This document shows, piece after piece, positions 1 to 9,074 of a stretch of DNA of 33,710 nucleotides (positions are counted from its first letter, which is position 1; every line of letters begins with the position of its first letter). The stretch is from an uncultured Prevotella sp. (GTDB taxonomy: Bacteria > Bacteroidota > Bacteroidia > Bacteroidales > Bacteroidaceae). The position numbers and the translations under genes were made by a program. The stretch lies in the NCBI GenBank assembly GCA_946186945.1, contig CAMHPC010000013.1, forward strand, positions 1 to 33,710, given 5' to 3'. The notes under the pieces were generated by a model. That model worked only from the letters and a program-made list of their open reading frames with translations, searched no databases and was not told the origin of the DNA.

Positions 1-55
1 ATTTTCATTCTCTTTAGACCTCAAAATGTGTCAAGTTTTTTTAGTTCAAGTCATT

Positions 56-3000
56 ATGAACAAAAAATTACTATCTCTGTTTTGGCTGCTTTGCCCACTA
101 TTCTTCGTCGGGCAATTGTCAGCTAAAGACATCACGGTGTATGTCCGTGTTGATGGAAACACTGCGCCAAAAATTCATTATTGGGGAGCCGTGAGTTCGA
201 ACTGGCCTGGCGTATCAATGTCTGGTCCTGTTAGTAAGACACCCACTGCTGGTGGTGATGCAAGGAGTTATTATTATTATACCTTCACTAACTTGAGCGA
301 CAATTCAAGTGTAAGTTGCCTTTTCCATGATGGGAATGGAAAACAGACGGATGACATTACTGGCATACAATCAGACCGTTATTTCCATTGGGATGGAAAC
401 AGTAAATCTCATGATGACGAAACTTCTGACTTCGCAGAAATCCCTGATGCAACTATCAGTACTGTAACATTATCTGGTACTTTTAGTGGTTGGGGAGACG
501 GAACCGCTTTCACCACTGTAACAGAGAACCAAGAATACAACTTGACACTGGATTTGACGTCTGAAACAGGAGATGTGATGTTCAAATTCCGCCCCAACGG
601 AGGGTGGCTTGGTTGGGAGCAAGTGACCTTCACCGGCGAGACGGACTGGGTGAGCGGTACAGGAAACGGTAGCGACATCACACTTCTGAACAGCACTACC
701 GGTTACAAGACTTATATTCTCACAGCCACATGGGCTGGAGGCACCAATGCCTCGGCAGGCTGGACTATCGACATAGCCGGTGGAGAAGAGCGCGAAGCCG
801 GTCAGTTGGCTTCTGTGAACAGCCTGACCATAGCAGGAGCCTTCAACAGTTGGAACAGTACAGCCAATCCTCTCAAAGAGGTGACTCCCAATGCTAAATA
901 TACCTACTCTATCGACATGACCGATGACGCTACCAGCGACTTCGAATTCAAACTCGTGGCCAATGGTGGTAAATGGATAGGCTGGCAGCAGATAGGACAG
1001 GAGAATATCACTGCTCCCGACGGATGGATAGAGTTTGTGAATGTTGAGGGTGCCGTTGGAAACATCAAACTGAAGAACAGCACTGCTGGTTACAAGACCT
1101 ATCTGCTGACTGCCAACTGGACACAGAATGCAGATATAGAACAGGGCTGGAGCATAACCATAGAAGGTGTTGAGCCTCGCACTGAGCCTGTGCAGCATAC
1201 CTACCAGATAGCAGGAGTCGGCGAACTGGGTCTGACTTGGACCCCTTCTGATAACCCCATGACTGAGGAAAATGGCACATGGACACTGACAAAGAGCGGT
1301 TTGACACTGTTCCCCGGCAACTACGCCTACAAACTGGTGCAGGACGGTAGCACATGGATACCCAATGGTATAGGCGATGACCATCAGTTGATCATAAGCG
1401 AAATAGGTGTATACGACGTGGTATTTACCATGACCGAACCTACAAACGAGGGCTACAATGCAGATGCTACCCGCACCAATACCGAGTTTGCATTCAGCGT
1501 GGCAGGTAGCAATGGTGCCATCTTCGGCAATGCTTGGTGGGAGAACGCAGATGGCGACGCTGCCAATGCAATGACCCTGACCGACGGCAAGTACGTGATT
1601 ACCAAGACAGGTGTAGAACTGACTGCTGGTGAGTTCCAGTATCGCGTGCGCATCAACGGTGCATACACCACAGACCAGGGCTTCGCATACAATGCCAACG
1701 GCATATTCAACATAGAAGGCATAGGCTCCAATAAAGCTGTGACCGTGGCTCAGGATGGCAAGTATGACATCACCATCACCTTCGATCCCACCGCCAAGAC
1801 TGTGACCGAGACCCTCGTGCGCGAGGCTGCACAGGTGAAGGACTACACCGTGACCTTTGTGAACAGCGGCAACTGGGAAGGCGACGTGAGTGTATGGGCT
1901 TGGAATAGCAATAAGGACTTCTTCGAAGAATGGCCCGGTGCTGCTGCTACCAAGACCGCGGAGAAGGCTGGCGAATGGGATATATGGACATATACATTCG
2001 AGCAACTGAGCGAGGATGACCTGCCAACCAATGTTATTTTCAGTGCTGGCGGTGTAAAGACTCAAGACCTTGTGTTTGCCGACAACGGAGAGTACTGGGG
2101 TGTAGACAAATACGGTCTGGAAGGTACTGCTTTTGGCGGATTTAAGGACGATGCTCAATATCGCGGCATAGAGCGCATACTCACTGACGAGGGCAACGGA
2201 GTGTACACCTACAGAGAGGAGAATGTAGCACTTGAAGCAGTGGCATATCCCTACCGTGTATCAAAGAACGGTAAGTGGGTGACCAATACCGGTATCGGCG
2301 GCGTGGACGGCAACAAGGAGTTTGTGCCCGAAGCAGCCGGCAACTACAACATCACAGTGACCATGTACAACACTGCTGAGAAGAAAGACGTGGAAGTGAC
2401 ACTGACACCCGTCGGTGTAGTGACAGAAGCCAAATATTACATAGTAGGTGAAGAGGATCTGCTTGGTGTTGCTTGGGCAGCCGATGAGGCAAACGAGCTG
2501 ACCTTTAACGGTGACGCGTGGACACTGACCAAGAGCAACCTGACACTGACTGCACGTAACTATGAATACAAACTGCTGAAGGTAGAGGGCGAGACTCAGA
2601 CCTGGATACCTGACACCCCGGATAATAAGATTCTCACTATCGAAGAGGATGGCGAGTACAATGTATATTTCACCATGACCGAACCCACAGATAACGGTTA
2701 CTATGCTTTAGTTGAAAAGATTGATGAACCTCAACCCACAGGCGTCACCTTCACCATTGTAAACAACAACACAGAAGAGTGGCCTGCACTGGCACTGTAC
2801 AACTGGGGAGATATCAGTGGTGAGACTCTTGGCCCATGGCCTGGCGTAGTGCTGTATGATGGTGAAAACGTAGTAGGTAACGACAAGGTGACCGTGACCA
2901 AGGACGGCAACAACTATACCGTGACACTGTCTGCAGACCTTGCATACGAGAATCTGATACTGAACAATAACAACAATGGCAAGCAGATGAATCTGACAAA

Positions 3001-3955
3001 CTTTGCTGACGGTGCAACCTACACTATCGAAGCATCTGCACCCGTGGTGACCACAACTGTTTACTATGTAGACATGCAAGGTTGGGCACCCAAAGCATAC
3101 GTTTGGGGCAATGGTGTAGACTATGCACCCGTTGAGAGCACTACCAGCAAGCAGATCAACGTATTTGGCACTGACTTCCTGCAGTATGAGTTTGAAGTGA
3201 ATGCCGCTGCTGCCAACATACTGTTTGCTACAGACGGATACACACACCAGACCAGCGACCTGCCTCTGATAGCCGGTGCTACATACGCTAACGACGGTGA
3301 CGAACCCAACGGTATCGTTCTCTTCACAGACGATGCAGAGCAGTTCCAGCCTGCAGAGGACGTGAATGTGAACGTGAAGGCTTCCTATGCCCGCAAGTTT
3401 GACACCAGCAAGGTTTACACCGTGGTGCTGCCCTTCGCAATGCCCGCCGACCAGACAGCAGGTAAATTCTACACACTGACCAGCGTGACAGACGGTGTGA
3501 TACACGGTGAGAGCGTTGCGGCTCCCGCACCTTACGTGCCTTATATCTTCGAGCCCGCTACTGAGTATCCCTTCACCAACATCAACGTAGGTCAACTGCC
3601 TAAGGCTCAGGTGAATACTATCAACGCTGCCGGCAATGCCAAGATGACCTTCGCTCTGGAGCAGACCACTCTGCGCTCGGATGCTGAGACTACCTACTAC
3701 GGATGGGGTACTTCAGAAGGCTTCACCAAGGTGGCTGTAGGTCTGGCTGCTCCGTTCCGCGCATGGATAGAGATGCCTACCGTGCAGGCCAACGCCAACA
3801 GTCTGGTATGGATGAACGACGTGGTGACCGGTATCGACAAGGTGAACGTTGAGATAAGCAACGGCGCTAAGGTGTATGACCTGCAGGGCCGTCAGGTGAC
3901 CAATCCTCATCGTGGCATCTACATCGTGAATGGTAAGAAATATGTAGTGAAATAA
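56..3955 (+). CDS. Giant secreted protein with starch-binding-like modules and T9SS C-terminal signal
   Basis: 1299 residues. The start at 56 is preferred to an in-frame ATG at 26 because it begins directly with a signal peptide (MNKKLLSLFWLLCPLFFVGQ, cleaved near LSA/KD). The body is a string of about 100-residue beta-sandwich modules. Modules near residues 20-120, 595-690, 900-990 and 995-1080 carry spaced Trp/Tyr and WPG motifs (NWPGVSM, EEWPGAA, GPWPGVV), as in CBM26-type starch-binding modules. Modules near 130-250 and 255-370 are close duplicates (SGTFSGW, AGAFNSW; later STTGYKTYILTA, STAGYKTYLLTA). Modules near 375-480 and 790-890 (YQIAG, WTLTKSGLTL, YKLV) resemble SusE/SusF starch-binding repeats. 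The end, VYDLQGRQV then GIYIVNGKKY, is a T9SS sorting signal. No catalytic domain is visible, so it is probably a cell-surface glycan-binding protein. Domain names are from memory and were not searched. The first 400 bases are noticeably more AT-rich than the rest. Confidence 0.85.
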   Translation: MNKKLLSLFWLLCPLFFVGQLSAKDITVYVRVDGNTAPKIHYWGAVSSNWPGVSMSGPVSKTPTAGGDARSYYYYTFTNLSDNSSVSCLFHDGNGKQTDDITGIQSDRYFHWDGNSKSHDDETSDFAEIPDATISTVTLSGTFSGWGDGTAFTTVTENQEYNLTLDLTSETGDVMFKFRPNGGWLGWEQVTFTGETDWVSGTGNGSDITLLNSTTGYKTYILTATWAGGTNASAGWTIDIAGGEEREAGQLASVNSLTIAGAFNSWNSTANPLKEVTPNAKYTYSIDMTDDATSDFEFKLVANGGKWIGWQQIGQENITAPDGWIEFVNVEGAVGNIKLKNSTAGYKTYLLTANWTQNADIEQGWSITIEGVEPRTEPVQHTYQIAGVGELGLTWTPSDNPMTEENGTWTLTKSGLTLFPGNYAYKLVQDGSTWIPNGIGDDHQLIISEIGVYDVVFTMTEPTNEGYNADATRTNTEFAFSVAGSNGAIFGNAWWENADGDAANAMTLTDGKYVITKTGVELTAGEFQYRVRINGAYTTDQGFAYNANGIFNIEGIGSNKAVTVAQDGKYDITITFDPTAKTVTETLVREAAQVKDYTVTFVNSGNWEGDVSVWAWNSNKDFFEEWPGAAATKTAEKAGEWDIWTYTFEQLSEDDLPTNVIFSAGGVKTQDLVFADNGEYWGVDKYGLEGTAFGGFKDDAQYRGIERILTDEGNGVYTYREENVALEAVAYPYRVSKNGKWVTNTGIGGVDGNKEFVPEAAGNYNITVTMYNTAEKKDVEVTLTPVGVVTEAKYYIVGEEDLLGVAWAADEANELTFNGDAWTLTKSNLTLTARNYEYKLLKVEGETQTWIPDTPDNKILTIEEDGEYNVYFTMTEPTDNGYYALVEKIDEPQPTGVTFTIVNNNTEEWPALALYNWGDISGETLGPWPGVVLYDGENVVGNDKVTVTKDGNNYTVTLSADLAYENLILNNNNNGKQMNLTNFADGATYTIEASAPVVTTTVYYVDMQGWAPKAYVWGNGVDYAPVESTTSKQINVFGTDFLQYEFEVNAAAANILFATDGYTHQTSDLPLIAGATYANDGDEPNGIVLFTDDAEQFQPAEDVNVNVKASYARKFDTSKVYTVVLPFAMPADQTAGKFYTLTSVTDGVIHGESVAAPAPYVPYIFEPATEYPFTNINVGQLPKAQVNTINAAGNAKMTFALEQTTLRSDAETTYYGWGTSEGFTKVAVGLAAPFRAWIEMPTVQANANSLVWMNDVVTGIDKVNVEISNGAKVYDLQGRQVTNPHRGIYIVNGKKYVVK

Positions 3956-3970
3956 TAATCTGAAAGCAAT

Positions 3971-4144
3971 ATGAAAACATACATAGAGCCTGAAATCAAG
4001 ATTAAGGACATGCTGATAGAGAGTCTGCTCGATTCTTACAGCAAGGTCTACGACAAGAACCAGGAAGGTAAGGGTACTGAGGAAGACCCTGTTATACTGC
4101 AAGCACCCACCTTCTCGGTATGGGATGAACCAACAGACGAGTAA
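3971..4144 (+). CDS. Small 57-residue protein of unknown function, MKTYIEP type
   Basis: An ATG 15 bases after the stop of the giant surface protein opens a 57-codon frame ending TAA, immediately before a strong terminator. It is therefore the last gene of that transcript. The product starts MKTYIEPEIKIKDMLIES and ends in a Pro/Asp/Glu-rich tail (SVWDEPTDE). It has no signal peptide, Cys or membrane segment and is acidic. Short Bacteroidetes proteins beginning MKxYxxP followed by a beta-strand-like stretch are familiar as unnamed genes, often beside surface or secreted proteins. I know of no established function. The frame is supported by its placement, its normal codon use and the terminator after its stop, not by homology I could check. 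Confidence 0.6.
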   Translation: MKTYIEPEIKIKDMLIESLLDSYSKVYDKNQEGKGTEEDPVILQAPTFSVWDEPTDE

Positions 4145-4166
4145 TTTGCTCTGATGAGACTTTTTG

Positions 4167-4198
4167 GGTGTGCCGCTATTGCGGCACACCTTTTTTTT
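4167..4198 (+). terminator. Rho-independent terminator after the small protein gene
   Basis: A perfect 10-bp stem (GGTGTGCCGC / GCGGCACACC) with a TATT loop is followed by eight T. It begins 23 bases after the stop codon at 4144 and ends the transcript of the giant surface protein and the small protein. Confidence 0.9.
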
Positions 4199-4363
4199 GT
4201 CGCTTGCGCTCAAAATTTTTCTTTTGGGGCGCTTGCGCTCGACCGACGCCAAACCGGATGCCATGTGAGCGTGCTCACAATCCTCAGGAGCGCACGCATC
4301 TTGCGTGCATCGAATAAGGTCGTCTGAACCTTTTTTTAGCACCGCAGGATGCAGTGCGCTCCT
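4199..4363. repeat. Mosaic palindromic intergenic repeat, copy 1
   Basis: Bases 4231-4309 match 9223-9301 at 78 of 79 positions. The only difference is CCGGATG against CCGAATG. Inside is the palindrome GTGAGCGTGCTCAC and the module AGGAGCGCACGCATCTTGCG at 4286. An inverted, imperfect copy of that module follows at 4338-4363. Between them, the 18 bases at 4314-4331 (ATAAGGTCGTCTGAACCT) recur at 8943-8960. There is no coding signal. This is a REP-like non-coding repeat family. It fills the gap between the terminator and the convergent terminase-like gene. Confidence 0.8.
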
Positions 4364-4369
4364 ATATTT

Positions 4370-6427
4370 TTACCATACGGGACCAGAGAGGGAGCGGCGG
4401 CGGGAGCGGTGGAGAGAGTGGCGGGCGGTGGTGCGTGGCGGCAGCATGTGGTGGAAAGAGATGTGGAGGGCTATAGCACGCGTCATGAGGAGGTCGTCGT
4501 GCTTGCCCTCGATGGCAGCATACGAGCCATTGGCACGCCGCTCGTAGGTGAGCAGTTCGTCGAGACAACGGTCGTCGCGCTCCACATAGAGATGGTCGCG
4601 CACGGCGGCGATGAGAGTGGAGATAATCTCCGGCTTCGTCTTCACGTTGGTATGGAAGCCGTAGCGTAGCGGCGCATGTGCCCGTATCTCCTCAGCACTC
4701 TGCGCCCGTGCATAGAGGTTGGGATAAGCCTCGCGTATCTGCGTGAGGATGAAAGGAGCCTGGTCGCCCCCTTCGAGCAGATGATACTGCGAGTGCGTCT
4801 CGAGCGTGTTGCTCTCCACCACCAGCAGTGCCTGGCAGTAGTAGTGTGCCATCTGCGCTGCCCTCCATGCCAGCAGGTCGATATCGATATGTCCGCGCCA
4901 CTGCGCCACCACCGTGGGTCGTCCGTCGGGAGTGGCGCGGTCGAAGACACAGATGACCGACCAGTCCGCCTGCGGCGTACGTCCGCCGATATCCACCACA
5001 GCGAGGTAGCGGTCGTGGCAGTCGGCGGCTGTGTCGGGCAGTGCCCACACCCACAGCGGTCCGTATTCCGAGCGTTCGATACGCAGGTCGTGCAGTGCCT
5101 CGTCACCCCGTGGAGCCCTACCCACCATATCGCCCCGCAGGATGGGTGGAGCGCAGTCGTGGCGCATACGGTCCACGTGGTATGCATCGAAGACATTGGC
5201 GCCCGAGTGTTTGAACGCCTCAATATCGTCCGACGGAAACTCCGCCGCGAAGTCGGCATGCAAGTCGTATTTGCGTCGCTCCATGCAGTACCATGCAATA
5301 GCCTGTAGCGTGGCACCCATCTGCCACAGACGCCACAGGTATCTGCCGGGCATGGTGCGCGGCGCGGGCGGGGTGAGTGCGTCGCGCTGTTCGTAGAGGC
5401 GTGTGGCGAGGTCTGCCTGCTGTTCGTCGGTGAGCGGCAGTGCGTACTGCTCTATCTGCCACCAGGCGATGAAGAGCGACTGGAACTGCGACACCCCCTG
5501 CCGGGCAGCATCGTATTCGCGCTGGAAGAAATTGCCCGTGCCGTTGGCAGTAGACTCATAGACGATGCACGTATTGGGCAGGTAGCCCGCGCCGGCGCAT
5601 GCCGACCTGACGATATCCTCTGGCGACTTGCCCTGAGTGAGTTTCCAGAACGCCACCTCCGTGCAGTGCACCAGTGCCGAGTCGCCGCCGCGTGCCGAGT
5701 TGGGAGTCTCTGCCGACCCCACCTTTATCTTACACCCGCGCGCAGGGATATAGCGCAGCAGGCGAGAGTGTCGGTCGCTCATGATCTTGGGCTGTCGCGA
5801 GCGAGGCACCCCACCCTCCTCATAGAGCAGGTATTCGGGATAGGCGTCCATCATCTTCTCGAACATGCCGCACACCTCTGCCGATGCCGTCTTCACATGT
5901 CCCACGATGAGCGAGTTGAGTCCGCGGCACAGGATGAGTTGCCACCATGCCATATAGATCTGCGTAGCGGTGGAGCCACCCCATTGTCGTGCCTTGAGCA
6001 GGATGAGTCGGAGCGGTTGACGGGCGAGTCGTTGTGTCTCGAGGGCGTTGATGAGTCGCCGTTGTGGGCGGTTGAGCACGAAGGGCATATCGTCGCCACC
6101 CTGTTTGGGTTTTATCTTGACGAAGCGTGCCGCCCAGTAGGCGAAGTCGTGCCGGCAGCGCAGCAGGGTGTAGCGCAGGCGCAGGTCGCTCTCCGACGCC
6201 ATAGGGTCGGCGGCGCGCAGCGAGTGGAGTTGTGCTGCCCGTGCCATCCATGCGTTGTGCATCATGTTGGCGGGCAGGAAGAGGTTGACGGGGTCGCCGG
6301 TATCGGTGATAGTGACCTGTTGTCGTTCGCCAAGGCTTCCCTCGCCGCTGATGGGGTTGAATGTGTCGTTGATGAGGCGGTTGCGCCGCATGTTCTCAGT
6401 GAGTATCTGTTTTATCTGTTCGTTCAT
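4370..6427 (-). CDS. Phage terminase large subunit-like ATPase/nuclease (solitary)
   Basis: 685 residues from the ATG at 6427. An upstream in-frame ATG at 6460 would add 11 residues of less typical sequence. The N-terminal half is a packaging-type ATPase: Walker A-like LLKARQWGGSTATQ at about 143-156, Walker B-like ALVHCTEVAFW at 251-261 (acidic E257) and the coupling motif ESTANGTGNF at 291-300. The C-terminal half is an RNase H-fold nuclease: first Asp in AVVDIGG (D479), acidic residue in LLVVESN (E538) and final Asp pair in GKHDDLLM (D644/D645). All expected catalytic positions are therefore present and the length is normal for a terminase. No portal, capsid, tail, integrase or small terminase gene is adjacent. 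It could be a domesticated or residual phage gene, or one with a host role. GC is high and the reading frame is intact. Confidence 0.75.
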   Translation of the reverse strand: MNEQIKQILTENMRRNRLINDTFNPISGEGSLGERQQVTITDTGDPVNLFLPANMMHNAWMARAAQLHSLRAADPMASESDLRLRYTLLRCRHDFAYWAARFVKIKPKQGGDDMPFVLNRPQRRLINALETQRLARQPLRLILLKARQWGGSTATQIYMAWWQLILCRGLNSLIVGHVKTASAEVCGMFEKMMDAYPEYLLYEEGGVPRSRQPKIMSDRHSRLLRYIPARGCKIKVGSAETPNSARGGDSALVHCTEVAFWKLTQGKSPEDIVRSACAGAGYLPNTCIVYESTANGTGNFFQREYDAARQGVSQFQSLFIAWWQIEQYALPLTDEQQADLATRLYEQRDALTPPAPRTMPGRYLWRLWQMGATLQAIAWYCMERRKYDLHADFAAEFPSDDIEAFKHSGANVFDAYHVDRMRHDCAPPILRGDMVGRAPRGDEALHDLRIERSEYGPLWVWALPDTAADCHDRYLAVVDIGGRTPQADWSVICVFDRATPDGRPTVVAQWRGHIDIDLLAWRAAQMAHYYCQALLVVESNTLETHSQYHLLEGGDQAPFILTQIREAYPNLYARAQSAEEIRAHAPLRYGFHTNVKTKPEIISTLIAAVRDHLYVERDDRCLDELLTYERRANGSYAAIEGKHDDLLMTRAIALHISFHHMLPPRTTARHSLHRSRRRSLSGPVW

Positions 6428-6791
6428 AGTCCATCGGATTTTTACTGGCGAAGTTAGCACGGTTGGGGCGGACGTGGCTGCTATCGGTCAGAAATATTGG
6501 TCCAAAGCAGTCAGTTAAGATATTTTAGCAGTTAAGGACAGTGCAGAATAAAAAAATTGAATATATTTACCAATAGAAAATAAAGATAGAACCTCAAAGT
6601 GAAATTGTGGGAGAATGATAACAGCCTGTAAAGGAGCGCCCCGAAGGGGCAGTGCCGCATAGCGCAACCAGTAAAAATATACCAAATGCCCTTAACCTGC
6701 TGCCATATTCTGCAGGTTGAGGGCATATATTTTGGCACGCTATTTGCTGAATGTGCGGCAGAAAATAGAAACGAAACAAACATATAAAATC
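6428..6791. other. Divergent intergenic region between the terminase-like gene and htpG
   Basis: 364 bases, AT-rich in the middle. It contains a short palindromic block near 6630-6670 (GCCCCGAAGGGGC, then GCCGCATAGCGC), similar in style to the blocks at 12069-12149. The htpG promoter should lie in the last 90 bases. A near-match to the -7 box (TATATTTTGG, near 6727) is present but is not an exact TAnnTTTG. I find no convincing small gene. Confidence 0.4.
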
Positions 6792-8843
6792 ATGCAAAAA
6801 GGAAACATTGGAGTAACGACAGAGAATATCTTTCCTGTCATCAAGAAATTTTTGTATAGCGACCACGAGATTTTTCTGCGTGAGATGGTGAGCAACGCTG
6901 TGGATGCCACACAGAAGTTGAAGACCCTGATAGAGAAAGGTGACTACAAGGGCGAGGCAGGCGACCTGACCGTACGTCTGTCGCTGGACAAGGATGCCGG
7001 CACCCTGACCATCAGCGACCGCGGCATAGGCATGACCGCCGAGGAGATAGACAAATACATCAACCAGATAGCCTTCTCGGGCGTGACCGACTTCCTGGAC
7101 AAGTACAAGGACACCGCCCACTCCATCATAGGCCACTTCGGACTGGGTTTCTACAGTTCGTTTATGGTGAGCAAAAAGGTGGAGATAGTGACCCGCAGTT
7201 ACAAAGACGGCGCACAGGCAGTGAAATGGACGTGCGACGGCAGTCCTGCATACGAGATAAGCGAGGTGGAGAAGGCCGACCGCGGCACCGACATCATCCT
7301 CTACATAGACGAGGACTGCAAGGAATTTCTGGAGAAGAGCAGGATAGAGCAGTTGCTGAACAAGTACTGCAAATTCATGAGCGTGCCCGTGGCTTTCGGC
7401 AAGAAGACCGAATGGAAGGACGGCAAGCAAGAGGAGACCGACGAGGACAACGTGATAAACAGCGTGGAACCACTATGGACCAAGGCTCCGTCGACACTGA
7501 AAGACGAGGACTACAAGAGTTTCTACCGCACCCTCTACCCCATGCAGGACGAGCCCCTCTTCTGGATACACCTCAACGTGGACTTCCCCTTCTCACTCAC
7601 CGGCATACTCTATTTCCCACGCATAAAGAGCAACATAGAACTGCAGCGCAACAAGGTGCAACTGTATTGCAACCAAGTGTTTGTGACCGACCAGGTGGAA
7701 GGCATAGTGCCCGACTTCATGACCCTGCTGCACGGCGTGATAGACTCGCCCGACATACCCCTGAACGTGAGCCGCAGTTACCTGCAGAGCGACGCCAACG
7801 TGAAGAAAATCTCCACCTATATCACCAAGAAGGTGAGCGACCGTCTGAACAGCCTGTTCAAGGAAGACCGCAAGGGCTTTGAGGAGAAGTGGGACGACCT
7901 GAAGATTTTCATACACTACGGCATGCTGTCGGAGCAGGACTTCTACGACCGCGCCAAGGACTTCTCGCTGCTGAAGGACACCGAGGGCAAATACTACACC
8001 TACGATGAGTATCAGGCACTGATAAAAGACCAGCAGACCGACAAGGACGGGCAGACCGTGTATCTGTATGCCACGAACAAGGACGACCAGTACAGTTACA
8101 TAGAGTCGGCACGCGCCAAGGAATACCATGTGCTGCTGATGGACGGCGAACTGGACGTGGCAGTGGCTCAGATGCTGGAGCAGAAGATAGAGAAGAGCCG
8201 CTTCGTGCGTGTGGACAGCGACGTGATAGAGCGTCTGATACAGAAGGAGGACGAGAAGCGCGAGGCGCTGGGCAAGGATGACAGTGACAAACTGTCAGTG
8301 CTCTTCACCAGTCAGTTGCCCACTATGGAGAAGACCGAGATACACGTGGACGTGCAGCCCTTAGGTGCCGAACAGCGTCCGGTGGTAATCACTCAGAGCG
8401 AGTATATGCGCAGGATGAAGGAGATGAGCAAATTCCAGGGTGGCATGGCTTTCTACGCTCAGATGCCCGACATGTACACCATGGTGCTCAACAGCGACCA
8501 CCCACTGGTGAAGCGTGTGCTGACCGAGGCTGGCGCCGCCACCACCGAGGCCCTGAAACCCATCGAGGGCGAGATTCGCGGACTGGAAGCCCGTCTGGCT
8601 GTGTTGCGCCAGGAGCGTGACAAGAAGAAGGCTGAGGAGGTGACAGATGCCGAGAAGCAGGAGATAACCGACACGGAGAAGAAGGTGGGCGACGAGCGTG
8701 AGAAGCGCCGCAGTGTGCTGAGCGACTTTGCCAAGGGCAATGATGTGATACATCAGTTGATAGACTTGGCTCTGCTGCAGAACGGTATGCTGAAGGGCTC
8801 TGCTCTGGATGCCTTCCTCAGTCGCTCTATATCGATGATTTAA
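6792..8843 (+). CDS. htpG: Molecular chaperone HtpG (Hsp90 family)
   Basis: 683 residues, starting MQKGNIGVTTENIFPVIKKF at 6792. Longer in-frame starts at 6717 add sequence that does not fit the family. The N-terminal GHKL ATPase domain is clear: EIFLREMVSNAVDA (the conserved ExxxNAxDA helix), DRGIGMT (ATP-binding Asp/Gly motif), HFGLGFYSSFMVS (the G2 box region). The middle domain carries the ATP gamma-phosphate region (PLNVSRSYLQ). The C-terminal part has a charged helical stretch (KKKAEEVTDAEKQ) before the dimerization region. The protein is a cytosolic ATP-dependent foldase, and its length is in the range seen in Bacteroidetes. It appears monocistronic, with a convergent or separate neighbour on each side. 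Confidence 0.97.
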   Translation: MQKGNIGVTTENIFPVIKKFLYSDHEIFLREMVSNAVDATQKLKTLIEKGDYKGEAGDLTVRLSLDKDAGTLTISDRGIGMTAEEIDKYINQIAFSGVTDFLDKYKDTAHSIIGHFGLGFYSSFMVSKKVEIVTRSYKDGAQAVKWTCDGSPAYEISEVEKADRGTDIILYIDEDCKEFLEKSRIEQLLNKYCKFMSVPVAFGKKTEWKDGKQEETDEDNVINSVEPLWTKAPSTLKDEDYKSFYRTLYPMQDEPLFWIHLNVDFPFSLTGILYFPRIKSNIELQRNKVQLYCNQVFVTDQVEGIVPDFMTLLHGVIDSPDIPLNVSRSYLQSDANVKKISTYITKKVSDRLNSLFKEDRKGFEEKWDDLKIFIHYGMLSEQDFYDRAKDFSLLKDTEGKYYTYDEYQALIKDQQTDKDGQTVYLYATNKDDQYSYIESARAKEYHVLLMDGELDVAVAQMLEQKIEKSRFVRVDSDVIERLIQKEDEKREALGKDDSDKLSVLFTSQLPTMEKTEIHVDVQPLGAEQRPVVITQSEYMRRMKEMSKFQGGMAFYAQMPDMYTMVLNSDHPLVKRVLTEAGAATTEALKPIEGEIRGLEARLAVLRQERDKKKAEEVTDAEKQEITDTEKKVGDEREKRRSVLSDFAKGNDVIHQLIDLALLQNGMLKGSALDAFLSRSISMI

Positions 8844-8863
8844 GCGGTTGAGACATTATTTAA

Positions 8864-8960
8864 GCACCGCAAGATGCTGTGCGCTCCTAAGGTTTGCTGA
8901 TAAAGTAATTGTAGGAGCGTGCGGCATCTTGCTGCGCATAGGATAAGGTCGTCTGAACCT
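8864..8960. repeat. Long inverted repeat of the palindromic intergenic family
   Basis: Two 26-base arms at 8864-8889 and 8912-8937 are inverted copies of each other with 21 of 26 positions matching and a 22-base spacer. Both arms are versions of the GCAAGATGC...GCGCTCCT module also found at 4286-4363 and 9278-9301. The right arm is followed by ATAAGGTCGTCTGAACCT (8943-8960), identical to 4314-4331. The position just after htpG could let it end or stabilise the htpG message, but there is no T run after the arms. Confidence 0.75.
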
Positions 8961-9007
8961 ATTTTTGTGTAGAGAAACATTTTTTTGAAAAAAAGTGGCA
9001 TAAAAAT

Positions 9008-9038
9008 TTTGCAGTCTGCAATAAACACCGTACCTTTG
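9008..9038 (+). promoter_or_regulatory. Bacteroidetes-type promoter of tRNA-Lys
   Basis: TTTG at 9008-9011 and TACCTTTG at 9031-9038 are separated by 19 bases, an excellent match to the -33/-7 promoter used by the primary sigma factor of Bacteroidetes. It lies 36 bases before the tRNA, so transcription would start about 30 bases upstream of the mature 5' end. Confidence 0.8.
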
Positions 9039-9074
9039 CACCCGCAATTGAGAAATCAATAGCAATTAGGAGTT

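Noticed and set aside
470..2158. Long minus-strand open frame (562 codons) inside the giant surface protein gene
   Set aside because: The plus frame has a signal peptide, modular repeats and a sorting signal. The minus frame has a Cys/His/Val-rich composition typical of an antisense shadow.
4370..6427. Prophage
   Set aside because: Only a terminase-like gene is present. No portal, capsid, tail, lysis or integrase genes, and neighbours are chromosomal genes.
6594..7430. Minus-strand open frame upstream of and within htpG
   Set aside because: It overlaps certain htpG sequence and shows no family features.
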